Shown here piece by piece: positions 50,470-61,034 of a stretch of 64,000 bases of DNA. Both the position numbers and the translations under genes were made by a program. Below the pieces are notes generated by a model, which saw nothing but the letters and a program-made list of their open reading frames with translations, made no database searches and was not told where the DNA came from. The stretch is from contig CM057062.1 in NCBI GenBank assembly GCA_029945375.1, forward strand, positions 620,001 to 684,000. The letters run 5' to 3'. The stretch is from Agaricus subrufescens (lineage: Eukaryota; Basidiomycota; Agaricomycetes; Agaricales; Agaricaceae). Each line of letters starts with the position of its first letter. Within the stretch, counting starts at the first letter, position 1.

Positions 50470-51282
50470 TTATTTGTCGGTGTCCGAGTATTGTTCTAAG
50501 CTTTTTATATACACAGCCCATCTCCCATTGTTCCGCTGCAGTATAATCTTCCACTCCGCACTCGTTTCCCCAATAACATCCCTGATCATATAGAGGTATC
50601 CGAGAAAGGTAAAGTCGGCGAACGTAACCGTTTCACCCATAAAATAAGGGCCCGAACTCTTGTTTAACCACCCCTCAAGCAAATCAAATGCTGCTTCCAC
50701 CCTTGCCCAGGCCTCAATACGCGCCTCCTCTCCTTTCGGCGCGAAATCTTGCGATAGCTTTCCTCCGAACAGTTCAAGGCGAGTACGGTGGTAATAGTCC
50801 AAAGTTGCCCCAGGATTCAAAATTGACGGAAGGGCAGGAACAAGGAAGGGCCATATGGGGTCCATAACTTTATTCAAGTGGCTACAAAACGCTGCTTGAA
50901 GGGCCTCTGTGCCTGGTGGAATGACTTTAGGAGTGTCTGGGTACATCTTGTCAAGATATTCGGCAATGGCGTATGACTCTGCCACAGGGGTGTTGTCGTC
51001 TAGAATTGAAGGGACGGTGTACAGTGGGCGCCCACTTGGCCACTTTCCTGTTGGCGGAATACCAACTTTGATAAACTGTCCCTCGATGTCAGGATATTCG
51101 AGCCAGACGGTCTTGTACGAAAGTTTCTTGTAGTTAAGAACTAGTCTGAAAGTGTAACATATGACCCATCAAGAGTGAATTAAAGTCATTGAAGGGATAT
51201 GTAGTGCTCACCTAGTCTTCCATGTATTCCTGGACCATGTTTTAATGGGCGCCTTCGCAACTACGTCGTAAAAGGTGATCAT
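50470..51282 (-). CDS. Glutathione S-transferase 3 (LigE-like fungal class)
   Basis: Exon 1 (51282-51212, 71 nt) encodes MITFYDVVAKAPIKTWSRNT and joins exon 2 (from 51145) as WKTRLVLNYKKLSYKTVWLE. The thioredoxin-like N-domain continues with the proline loop TVPSILDD and the glutathione-binding VAESYAIAEYLDKMYPDT. The helical C-domain has GWLNKSSGPYFMGETVTFAD and IILQRNNGRWAVYIKSLEQY, stop at 50470. The protein has about 245 residues. The opening WS motif and LNYKKLPYKT are like the etherase-related GSTFuA/LigE group, which includes wood-extractive-binding enzymes; the exact class is inferred. A TATAAA at 51339-51334 precedes the start by about 50 nt. No lesion is seen. Confidence 0.88.
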
Positions 51283-52169
51283 GATGTTGGAGAGTACAGG
51301 GTCTGAAGTGTAATTCAACAATAAAACTCTGGATTTATAGCAAGTGCGACATTGATATTACCCCTCGCGGCCCTCGCAATTGAAGTGATGAGACTCCGAT
51401 GATCAATATTTCTCAGGGGTTAGCCCCTCTCACGAACATTGAATTTTAGCTCCAGCAGTCTTATCACTTAATAAGCCGGACGTCGAAAGCCGTCCCAGAG
51501 ATTTTGATTTTAACTCCATCTGGTGCTCTCTGATGACTTCTCACCGTGACTCCGCTTAGCAATGCCGAGCGTCCAATCCGCTCTCAGAGATAGTCATGCC
51601 TACTTTTGAAGTGGGTCAATGATCAACTGCTCACTTTCGCCGAGATTAGCTCGCCGGGGCGCCTGTTCTCTGTGATTTGTAGCATCCTAGAAAAGGCTTT
51701 TAATTAACTTAGGCGCAGTATTTCATTCTTGGAGAACTTTATTTTCCGTGGAACGCGCTCGCTAGCAATACCTCGGTTAAAACCAGGTTCAAAACAGAAT
51801 AAACTTTTCGCCAAGCTCTGATGTTCCTGTTAAATGAAATCAGTGGCGCTATATCGCACGAGCATCCAGGACCGATCACGCAAACACTAAGCTACATCAG
51901 TTTCGCTGCTCTGATTCTAGCGGTTTTGTAGGTCCGGTACGCCTTCTATTTACTCCGGTCCAGCTTAAAGTGGCCGACGCTCACAAGTCCCAACTGTGGC
52001 GAAACGAAGTAACCATGCGCAACTATTTTTTTTTTGGTGTACTCTTCCAAATGCCTATCTGGCATAAGAGTGGGTATGGCGGCGTCATTATAGGTGGCGT
52101 ATAAATACACAAATCTTCTCGTGGTAGCTATATCGTTTTCAGCCTTCTCAACTTTTCTCAACCTCTAAT
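51283..52169. other. Promoter region between divergent GST 3 and GST 4
   Basis: Within these 887 nt are the TATA boxes of GST 3 (51334-51339, minus strand) and GST 4 (TATAAATA at 52100-52107). No further gene is seen. The two genes are transcribed away from each other and could share upstream elements. Confidence 0.55.
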
Positions 52170-52954
52170 ATGATCACTTTCTACGATATTGCTGCCAGGG
52201 AACCTATCAAGACGGTGTCCGCAAACACATGGAAGACGAGGTACCCATTATGAAGGAGGAAACTATACTTATACTGACTTCCTTAAGACTTGTTCTCAAC
52301 TACAAGAAACTGCCATATAAAACCGTATATCTCAAATTCTCCGAAATTCGGAAGGAATTTGAAAAAGAGTGCATCCCTTGTCGTGGCCAGACCGCCAACG
52401 GACCACTGTACACCTGTCCCTCAATCATCGATTCGAACAAGACTCCCGTTACAGAGTCATTCGATATCGCCTTGTATCTCGACAAGGCTTACCCAGATAC
52501 TCCCAAAGCTATCCCCCCTGGTACAGAAACACTTCAAGCAGCGTTCCACGAACAGTTTAACAAGATCTTAGGGCCTTTCTGGCCATTCCTTTTGCCAAAA
52601 GTTCCTAACGTTCTACACCCGGATAGTAGCGAACAATTCCGTCAAGATCGAGCAAGGGATTTTGGAAAGCCTTTGGCAGATATTGAACCGAAGGGAGAGG
52701 AACGTGTGAAGGCTTGGAAACAGGTTCAAGCAGCGTTTGATACGCTCGATGGATGGATGAGTAAATCTCCCGGTCCTTATGTTATGGGAGAGACTGTTAC
52801 GTTTGCGGATTTCGTAATTGTGGGCCTGTTATACACAACGGAAGTAAGTTTTGGAGAGGACAGCCAGGAGTGGAAGGATATTATGACGTGGAATAATGGG
52901 AGGTGGGCGGCGCTCAAGAAGAGCTTGGAAAAGTACGCGAATACTGATAATTAA
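52170..52954 (+). CDS. Glutathione S-transferase 4 (LigE-like fungal class)
   Basis: Exon 1 (52170-52240, 71 nt) reads MITFYDIAAREPIKTVSANT. Exon 2 starts at 52288 and gives RLVLNYKKLPYKTVYLKFSE, TCPSIIDS, VTESFDIALYLDKAYPDTPK, FWPFLLPKVPNVLHPDSS, GWMSKSPGPYVMGETVTFAD and DIMTWNNGRWAALKKSLEKY. Where other intact members have TWS near the presumed catalytic site, this one has TVS: the tryptophan is changed and the serine kept. The Cys-rich ECIPCRGQ is also peculiar to this copy. A TATA box lies 70 nt before the ATG. It is intact, with a 47-nt intron. Confidence 0.9.
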
Positions 52955-53156
52955 GTAACCTTATAATCATGTCCCTTGTACTATGTACCTCAACTGTTGC
53001 TTCTCATAAAGCAGCTAAATCCGCTGTTGATTCTTACTCCGTAGAGCCAGGCAAACGGTCACCTGAAAGGTCGGTGGGAAAGAGAGTACCGTGATTTCGG
53101 CAAATAAAACCGCGAGTGAGTTCCCAACCACCACTCTAATTTCAAAATCCACGAGG

Positions 53157-53965
53157 ATGATTGTCCTCTATGATCTCGCGAAAAAAGACCCATTCGCTAC
53201 GTGGTCACCCAATACATGGAAGACGAGGTGAGAAGTCACGAGAGTAACAATCTCTGTATACACTCTAAATACCAGTATGTGCCTATGATCGTCAGGTTTA
53301 CTCTAAACTACAAAAAGCTTCCATACAAGACGATTACTATAGAATATCCCGATATCGAGAACGAATCAATCAAAATTGGCGTTACTCCTCGTTACAAATG
53401 GCCCGATGGTCGTCCCTTGTATACCTCACCTTTCATTTTCGACACTTCGACCAACACAGCTGTAACCGATTCTTATCAGATAGCACAGTACCTTGATCAA
53501 GCGTATCCCGATACCCCAAAGTTATTCCCTGCGGGTACTGAAGCTCTCCAAGCAGCATTTTACGCTCGGTATAAAGAAGTCATAGACCCTTATTATTTAC
53601 TTTTCATCACGAGGGTTCCTGCAATTTTGAATCCGCGTAGTGCTGAGTATTTTATTCGGACTCGGAGTGAAGAGCTTGGAGAACCTCTGGCGGACGTTGA
53701 GCCGAAAGGACAGGATCGAGTCGAGGCTTGGAAAAAGGTAGAAGCTGCGTATGAAACGCTTTATGGGTGGTTGAGTAGGAGCCCGGGACCTTATTTTATG
53801 GGGGATAATGTTGGTTTTGTGGATGTTGTGGTTGCTAGCACGCTTTATGCGATGGAGGTCGTGTTTGGAGAGGATAGCCAAGAATGGAAGGATTTGATGA
53901 TGTGGAATAATGGGAGGTGGGCTGAGTTCCGGAAAAGCATGGAGCCGTATGCGAGTATGGGTTAA
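53157..53965 (+). CDS. Glutathione S-transferase 5 (LigE-like fungal class)
   Basis: Exon 1 (53157-53227, 71 nt) reads MIVLYDLAKKDPFATWSPNT. A 68-nt intron ends in CAG at 53295. Exon 2 reads RFTLNYKKLPYKTITIEYPD, TDSYQIAQYLDQAYPDTPKL, RVEAWKKVEAAYETLYGWLS and GPYFMGDNVGFVDVVVASTL, ending KSMEPYASMG. The usual TVTFADF is altered to NVGFVDV, suggesting divergence of the C-domain interface. It lies about 200 nt downstream of GST 4 on the same strand and most likely arose by tandem duplication. Confidence 0.9.
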
Positions 53966-54873
53966 TCAGAATTAGAAGGATTGGAACAGAGGTTGTAGTG
54001 GTGAAGTTTGTTGGTCGGTAAAGCAAGGGTTGTTTGTTGTGTAAGACGCCACGGTCCTACCATTTGACCTATTCACCATTCCAGCACTGTATTGGCTTTG
54101 TTCAACACTTCGTTGGGAAGGTTAGGGAACGGTTTCATGGGATTGAAACAACAAAGGCGATTGGCAGTTAGTGCTTCCTCTGCAATAAAATTTCTTCTTA
54201 TGCCGCGTAATGAAAAAGGAAGTATTGGAGAGGAAGTGTAGTAAGTTTGCGAGGTCATTCTGATCAGGAACGAGAGTGAGAATGAATAGTGAATGAATAG
54301 CGATGGCACGATCAGATTATCTGCCGCTGATCGATTTGATCGTATAGTATATAAATTTAGATCTGATCTGAAAACCTCAGTACGACACCTGTGAAGGATG
54401 TTCATCTAGCTTCCAACTGGCATCGTGAGTTTTCAATAACCAGAAGTTCTTCTTCCAGGAGCTTTAAAGTTCATCCAAAATGTCTGTTTTGCAGGAGGAA
54501 ATTAGAAATGAGAAGATAACAATTTTTTTGATGCATTTGAATTCAGTGACTGTGCATCATCGGAGTGTGTATGTGGATCACAAAAGGTGTTGTGATTCGG
54601 GAAACAAATGAGAGGTTGGTCAGCAAGAGTGTGTGTGAACTCTTGGAACAGCCTGAGCATGCGAACACGGACCGTGACTTCCCGATGAAATCCACCACAC
54701 GCACATGGATCGCAGAAGACTGAGAGCATTTCCTCATTCTGACATGGAGGGATGTCAGACCGTGTCAAACTATACTTATTTGAGTAGCGTATTATCAAGC
54801 AGGAGTGGGTATGAAAGGTCATCTGAATGATTAGTCTGTGATTCTGTGGGAAAGTGTATTATCACGGCGAGGG
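53966..54873. other. Intergenic region between GST 5 and GST 6
   Basis: No coding segment is recognised in these 908 nt. It ends at the TATA box of GST 6. Confidence 0.5.
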
Positions 54874-54881
54874 TATATAAA
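54874..54881 (+). promoter_or_regulatory. TATA box of GST 6
   Basis: TATATAAA lies 66 nt upstream of the ATG at 54940, similar in spacing to GST 3 and GST 4. Confidence 0.5.
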
Positions 54882-54939
54882 TCTGGGAGATGTTCCAAAA
54901 CGATGTGCCGAGCTAACCAACACCCATAACGATACCAAC

Positions 54940-55741
54940 ATGATCACCTTCTACGATCTTACAAAGAAAGAGCCACAACAGACATGGTCCCCTAATCCAT
55001 TCAAAACGAGGTATGCAATCTTTTCGAAACAATGATATGTCTACCACATCTAACGATACAAACCACGACCCACACAGGTTTTCTTTAAACTATAAAAAAC
55101 TCCCATACACGACGGTCAACCTCGAATATGCCGATTTACAAAAGGAGTTTGTCAAGGTCGGGATCCCCCCTAGTTCCAAATGGGCCGATGGACGTCCATT
55201 ATATTCCTCTCCCTCGATTTTCGACAGCTCCACAAACAAGGGTATAGCCGATTCGTATCTGATAGCGCAATACCTTGACAAAACCTATCCCGACTCCCCC
55301 AAACTATTCCCTCCGGGCACCGAAGCACTACAAGCAGCGTTCTACACCCAATTCAACGAACTCCTTTCCCCGTTCTTCCCGTTCTTGCTCCCCAAAGTCC
55401 CTGGATTGTTGAACAAAGAAAGTTCAGAGTATTTCACTCGCACTCGTTCAGAGAGGTTTGGTAAACCTTTGGCGGATATTGAACCGCAAGGACAGGAACG
55501 GGTGGAGGCGTGGAAAAAGGTTGAGGCGGCGTATGATACGCTTAATGGATGGTTGAGTAAGAGTTCTGGACAGTTTTTCATGGGGGATACTGTTACGTTT
55601 GCGGATATTGCTGTTGTGAGTATGATTTATGCGACGGAGGTTTGTTTGGGGAAGGATAGTAAGGAGTTTAAGGATTTGATGACGTGGAATAATGGGAGGT
55701 GGGCGGCGTTTAGGAAAAGTATGGAGCAGTATGCGAGTTAG
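54940..55741 (+). CDS. Glutathione S-transferase 6 (LigE-like fungal class)
   Basis: Exon 1 (54940-55010, 71 nt) encodes MITFYDLTKKEPQQTWSPNP. A 67-nt intron ends in CAG at 55077. Exon 2 reads RFSLNYKKLPYTTVNLEYAD, SPSIFDSSTNKGIADSYLIA, QYLDKTYPDSPKLFPPGTEA, FFPFLLPKVPGLLNKESSEY, TLNGWLSKSSGQFFMGDTVT and DLMTWNNGRWAAFRKSMEQY. All expected GST blocks are present. Among the members here it is close to the consensus. The third codon positions switch from C-rich in the first half to T/G-rich in the second half. Confidence 0.9.
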
Positions 55742-56474
55742 GTAGAGTCAAGGGGTGGTATTAGAGGTTGTCTGGGCGAAATTGGTTAGTTGGTAAAAGC
55801 TGATGTCCTACTTTGTTGTACCAATCGAAAAAATGAAAAGGAGCTTGATGTTGTACCTACCTATGGATGACTACGGTTCATCGAGCTCTCTCATTTCGGC
55901 TTTTTGTAGCCCAGCTGGCTGAGGTTTCCAGCAATGACGAGGCGCATGAGAACCACCACTGTTATACACCTGTTTTTTAAGTAATCAACGATCGGAAATC
56001 TGACTAAAGAACCTACTTCCGAAGAGGACTCCTATGATCAGAGACGTTTATCTTGCAGAGTGGGCTTACAGAAAGAACCTTTTCACAGAAAAGAAAAGGA
56101 GGAGCTGTAATGAAAGGCACGCCAGTTGAAAGTCTTCGATGTACTGTCTGAATAAACCCTTTTTTCTCTGGAAAGCTCAATTGAATTTCGGGGTAAGGGT
56201 TGAAAAGGAAGTCAAGGGGTTGGTAGTGGGGGTTCGGGGTTGACCTAGTGCCTGATCATGAGAGAGCAACCTGGGATGAGACCCATATGACAGATACGAT
56301 TGGATGGCTGATCGTGAAGAGCGTTTGCTGAAATCAAAAAAGGATCATCTAAGGAACGGATTATAAAATATAGAAATCATCTGAAAGGCTCAGGGCGAAA
56401 GGGATTGTCGTGGCCGAGGCGGTAGGATTTGCATATAAATTGACTATCGCTGCCTTGTGTACCCCTCTGTAGTA
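55742..56474. other. Intergenic region, no gene seen
   Basis: These 733 nt follow GST 6. No N-terminal GST exon could be found before pseudogene 7, so that copy lost its first part. Confidence 0.5.
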
Positions 56475-56995
56475 TGACGCTCGACAAACACGAGGATGGC
56501 CGATCCGTATCTGATCGCGCAGTACCTTGATAAAGCCTATCCCGATACGCCGAAATTAATCCCACCGGGCACTGGGGCACTGAGGCACTGCAAGCGGCGT
56601 TCTATACGCAATACGCAAGTCTCATTGCCCCATTCTTCCGGTTTCTTCTCCCAAAGGTCGCCGTGATGGTGGATGCACGCAGTGAGGAATATTTCAGTCG
56701 CACTCGTAGTGAGCTGTTTGGAGTGCCTTTTGCGGAATTTGGGCCGAAAGGACCGGAGCGAGAGGAAGTTTGGAAAAAGGTGGAGGCGGCGTATGATACA
56801 CTAGATGGATGGTTAAGTAAGAGTTCTGGACCGTAGTTCATGGGAGACACGGTGACTTTTGCGGACGTGACGGTCGCTGGAATGATACTTGCGACAGAGA
56901 ACGGTTTTGGGAAAGATAGCCAGGGATCTGATGACGTGGAACAACGGCAGGTGGGCTGCGTTCAAGAAACCAGTACGCGAATTAAATACATGGCA
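56475..56995 (+). pseudogene. Glutathione S-transferase pseudogene 7, N-terminal part missing
   Basis: Homology begins inside the glutathione-binding segment (STNTRMADPYLIAQYLDKAY). It is broken by a small insertion near 56572 (GTGAL then a frame change). It continues as RFLLPKVAVMVDARSEEYFS and EEVWKKVEAAYDTLDGWLSK, hits an in-frame TAG at 56834 in place of the tyrosine of GPYFMGD, and shifts frame again near 56930 before a garbled NNGRWAAFKK. Exon 1 and the first 60 codons of exon 2 are absent. Confidence 0.87.
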
Positions 56996-57227
56996 TGGCT
57001 GTGACGTAATATACAGGTGCTGTTCGGAATTCAGACGGAAAGTGGCGCTGGTGTGCGCTAGGATCAGGAGAGGTTAGAGCGGGGACTGATAATTACGTTC
57101 GAGGCAGGAGTCATGTTGAGACCAAGCAGGCAACAACAGAACCAAATCCGTCGCCCTCCATTTAGCTGCTACTCGGCCCCGTTTCCTCTTTCTTCTCGCG
57201 TCTGGGCAGTACCGCTTCTGCCTCATC

Positions 57228-59759
57228 ATGCGCTGTCTCCTAACCGCCTCCCTTGTGTTCGCCACCCTCGCCGGCAGTGTCTACGGGCACAGTCGTGACA
57301 GTAACGCTCCGCTGCGGCGGCGCAAGACTCTCGGCTTTGGTCCGGAGCACCCACACGCCGTATTCAACTCGAATCCGCACCAGATACCAACAAGCGGCTT
57401 CGCTCCCAGTTTGTCTTCTGACCCTTTTGACGTCGCGCGCGTCTTTGTCACCGACCTTCTTGGAGCTTCGGCCTCTGACGGCGCATGGAAGATTCGCAAA
57501 GACTCGTACACTGACGAGAACACTGGCGTGACTCACATCTATGTCCGCCAACTCGTTAATGGGTTGGAGGTCGCGGACGGAGACATGAACCTTAACATTA
57601 AGGACGGTCGCGTGTTGTCATACGGCAACTCGGTATGTATTGAAATACCCCTCGTCAGTCAGGAGATTTGACACCATTTCAGTTCTACAACGGTCCAACA
57701 CCTTCGCCGTTCTCGAGCACCTCAGCGCCCGAGGACCTCCGCCATCCCCAAGCGGAATACTGTGACGAACTATACAGTCACGTGTCGTCCTTTGTGCCAA
57801 GGCCCGATGGTCAGGTCCCTCTGGACACGCAAGCCCACTCCCCGGAGATCTCTCACATCGTGAAATCCAACTGTGACCACCTCCAACTCCCTGCTTCCCT
57901 GACCTCCGACCCCTCGGACTTCCGTCCTGCCCTCTTACAATTCATGCTGGCCGCCACACCGAATCAGGAATTGGCTCGAGACATCGCAGAGAATTACCAG
58001 CAACACATTGACAAGATGGCTATCTCTGATGAAAGCCATCTTGTTCCTGGTGACGAGGCGTCGGTTCGCTTCACAGTGGATAATGTTCCAGACGCCGTCA
58101 GTCCTGCTAAAGCTCGTCTAACCTACATCCAAGTTCCCGGCAAGGTTGATGGTACTATGGAATTACAGCTTGTTTGGAAGTTCGAAGTTGAGATGCAGGA
58201 TAACTGGTACGAGTCTGCTGTTAGCGTCTCGGCACCCCACCGGATCATTTCCGTCGTTGATTGGGCATCAGATGCCCCAATTCCTACTCCATCACCCGAC
58301 CCTAAACCGGCAACCTACAACGTTTTCGCTTGGGGTGTGAATGACCCTGAATGCGGAGAGCGTACCTTGGAGAAAGAGAACTTTGACGCAATCGCTTCGC
58401 CCGCAGGGTGGCATTCCATGCCACGTGAATTCGACCCTATTTATAGAGCTTCGAAGAAGGAGAAACCAGGCTTCTGGAGCAATAGCACCAAAACTTGGGG
58501 TAACAACATTCTTGCTCAGGAGAATTGGCAGGGCGCGAATCGTTTCGTGGATAATTACCGACCAGACGGAGGAGAAGACAGGGTGTTCGACTTCAAATAT
58601 GATCCTCAGGAAACCGATAAGCAGGATGCTCTTGCTGAAGCCAAATCCTACATCAATGCGACTGTGACCCAACTTTTCTACACCTCCAACCTTATTCATG
58701 ACTTGTATTATCGCTATGGGTTCAATGAAGTTGCCGGGAACTTCCAGCAATACAACTTTGGTCGCGGTGGAGAAGAGAATGATGCTGTTATCACCAACGC
58801 GCAGGACGGTTCTGGCTACGACAACGCTAACTTTATGACCCCACCCGATGGTCAGAACGGTCGTATGAGGATGTATCTATGGAACACCGCTATTCCTTAC
58901 CGAGATGGTGATCTCGAGGCTGGTATCGTCATCCACGAGTTCAGTCACGGTCTGAGTACTCGCCTGACTGGTGGACCTGCAAACTCTGGATGTCTCGGTT
59001 GGGGTGAGGCTGGAGGCATGGGTGAAGGATGGGGTGATTTCCTTGCGACTACGATCAGGAGCAACAAGGAATACTCTGACTACAATATGGGTGGATGGGC
59101 CGCCAACAATGAGTTGGGTATACGAAAGTATATCTACTCGTTAGATAAAGATGTGAACCCGTCGACGTACAAGACCCTTGATAAGCCTGGATATTGGGGT
59201 GTACACGCTGTTGGTGAAGTTTGGGCCGAGATTCTGTGGGTCGTTTCGCATGAGATGATCGCGAAGCACGGTTTCTCGGATTCTTTGTTCCCTCCTGCCC
59301 CTGGCCCCGATGGCAAGGTCTCGCGTGACGACGATTTCTGGAGACAAGACAAGGAATTGTTGGTGCCCAAGCACGGTAATACCCTGATGGTCCAGTCAGT
59401 GTTTTAATCTCTCTGCTCGTACAATATCTTACTGATTCTGTGTTTCACTTTTTCGACAGATTGGTGATCAACGGAATGAAGCTTCAACCTTGTCGTCCTT
59501 CGTTCTTCGACGCTCGTGATGCTATCATTGAGGCTGATCGGATATTGACTGGTGGAGAGAACGTTTGCTTGTTGTGGAAAGGATTTGCGAGCAGAGGGTT
59601 GGGTCATGATGCCACCGTCGTTGGCAGGACACCTTGGGGTGGAGGTGTTCGCAGGGATGTAAGTGTTGGGTTGTTTGAGTGTGCTCTTTGCGCGTTATTG
59701 ACGACTTTTTTTTTTCTTAGGGGTTCGCTACTCATCCGGACTGTGAAGACCAGGAGTAA
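57228..59759 (+). CDS. Secreted metallopeptidase, M36 fungalysin
   Basis: The protein has about 750 residues in four exons; introns start at GTATGT (about 57634), GTCAGT (about 59397) and GTAAGT (about 59660). [20 protein letters not shown] is a signal peptide. The FTP-type propeptide follows ([35 protein letters not shown]). The catalytic domain has [20 protein letters not shown], the zinc motif [14 protein letters not shown] (HExxH) and the third ligand region [12 protein letters not shown]. The C-terminal part includes [14 protein letters not shown] and ends [12 protein letters not shown]. Fungalysins degrade extracellular protein after removal of the inhibitory propeptide. All key residues are present. 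Confidence 0.93.
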
Positions 59760-60990
59760 GCGGTGGCGGCGGTGGTTTTGGTGAGTAATGTTCTTGCTTT
59801 GGAGTAGAGTTGAATGACTGAACTGGTGTTTTGAAGTTGTGTTTTTTCTTCTAGATGTTATTCGTCGTTTGTCGTTGGATCTATAGTATCTATTTACCAC
59901 ACGCATATGTTTTGGTTTCTTTTGTTTGTTTGTCTAGTCGTGCTCCTCATTTGTGTAGTCAATTCATATTTTTGTCTTTTTTGGTTACGTGAAAACGGTT
60001 CATTCGACACAGATTCGATGTCTCGTGATTTGAGTTGTGTGGCGGCGGTGTTTTTAATGTTCGTTCGACTTTGATTGTATTTGACAATGACGCTTTTTCG
60101 GATCTTGAGGCTTATGATACGTTTATCTGAGATGTGGTGTGGTTGGTCGTTGGTAAAGCTTTAAGCATGAAGGATCCTTGTTGGTTTGACTATCAAAGAG
60201 GCGTCTAAACATTTTATATGCTTGAAGTAGAGGAAAGGTCTGAATACGAGGCTGCATATGTTCAAATCGTCTCCTTAGTCACCTCTCTTTTTCCGTTGTG
60301 AACGCTAAGTCGAGGAGGCGGCCCTTTACTGAATCTAAGATTTATTCGTACATCGGGTGATTCATCCCAGCTCTTACGCAGCCGACTTTTGCGCGTCCCA
60401 TATTGCGAAGTCGCGTTTAGCCTATGACCCGTTACCCTTTTAGGCTTTCGTTATTCCTCGTACTACTGGACAGAGAGCTCCGGTCGTTCGTTACACGGTT
60501 CATGGAACCTTGAACAATGTACGAACTTCAGGCATGTAGTAGGACCGGACTGTGTTAGAGCACCGGGATATAATTTATGATTATAAAAAAAAAAAAGAAC
60601 GCACGAAGACCAAGATCACAAAATTTAATGCTACGATGAGCGCGGAAGTCTATCGTAGTCGCTAGGGTTATTTTGGGCCCCATTACAAGTTCCTTATACA
60701 GACTATCTCTTTTCCTGCTCATGCACTCACATTATAGAAGACTTAGTCATTCAAAGATCGATCGTCAAGAAAAAATAGCAAGCGGATGACACGGGCTTTT
60801 CATCTCCGCGCTCTTTTTGAACGCAGACACACATCAAACTTCTTTCTACGAACTCGGCGGACTCCGGAGGCAAAACTTTTGCGTTTAACAATGAGAATCC
60901 TCTCGCAGAAGCCTCGTAGTAAGATCTGGGATCCGATTCTAAATTAGACGTGGGTAGGGTGTTCGTGGAGGCCTTACTACCCTGTCCCTT
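59760..60990. other. Intergenic region between fungalysin and the Hsp70-like gene
   Basis: These 1,231 nt contain the fungalysin 3' flank and an A-run near 60584-60596. No coding segment, repeat or RNA gene was recognised. Confidence 0.45.
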
Positions 60991-60996
60991 TATAAA
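60991..60996 (+). promoter_or_regulatory. TATA box of the Hsp70-like gene
   Basis: TATAAA lies 44 nt upstream of the ATG at 61035. Confidence 0.45.
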
Positions 60997-61034
60997 CACT
61001 CGATTTTCGATCCTTAACAGTGCTCAACGAATCC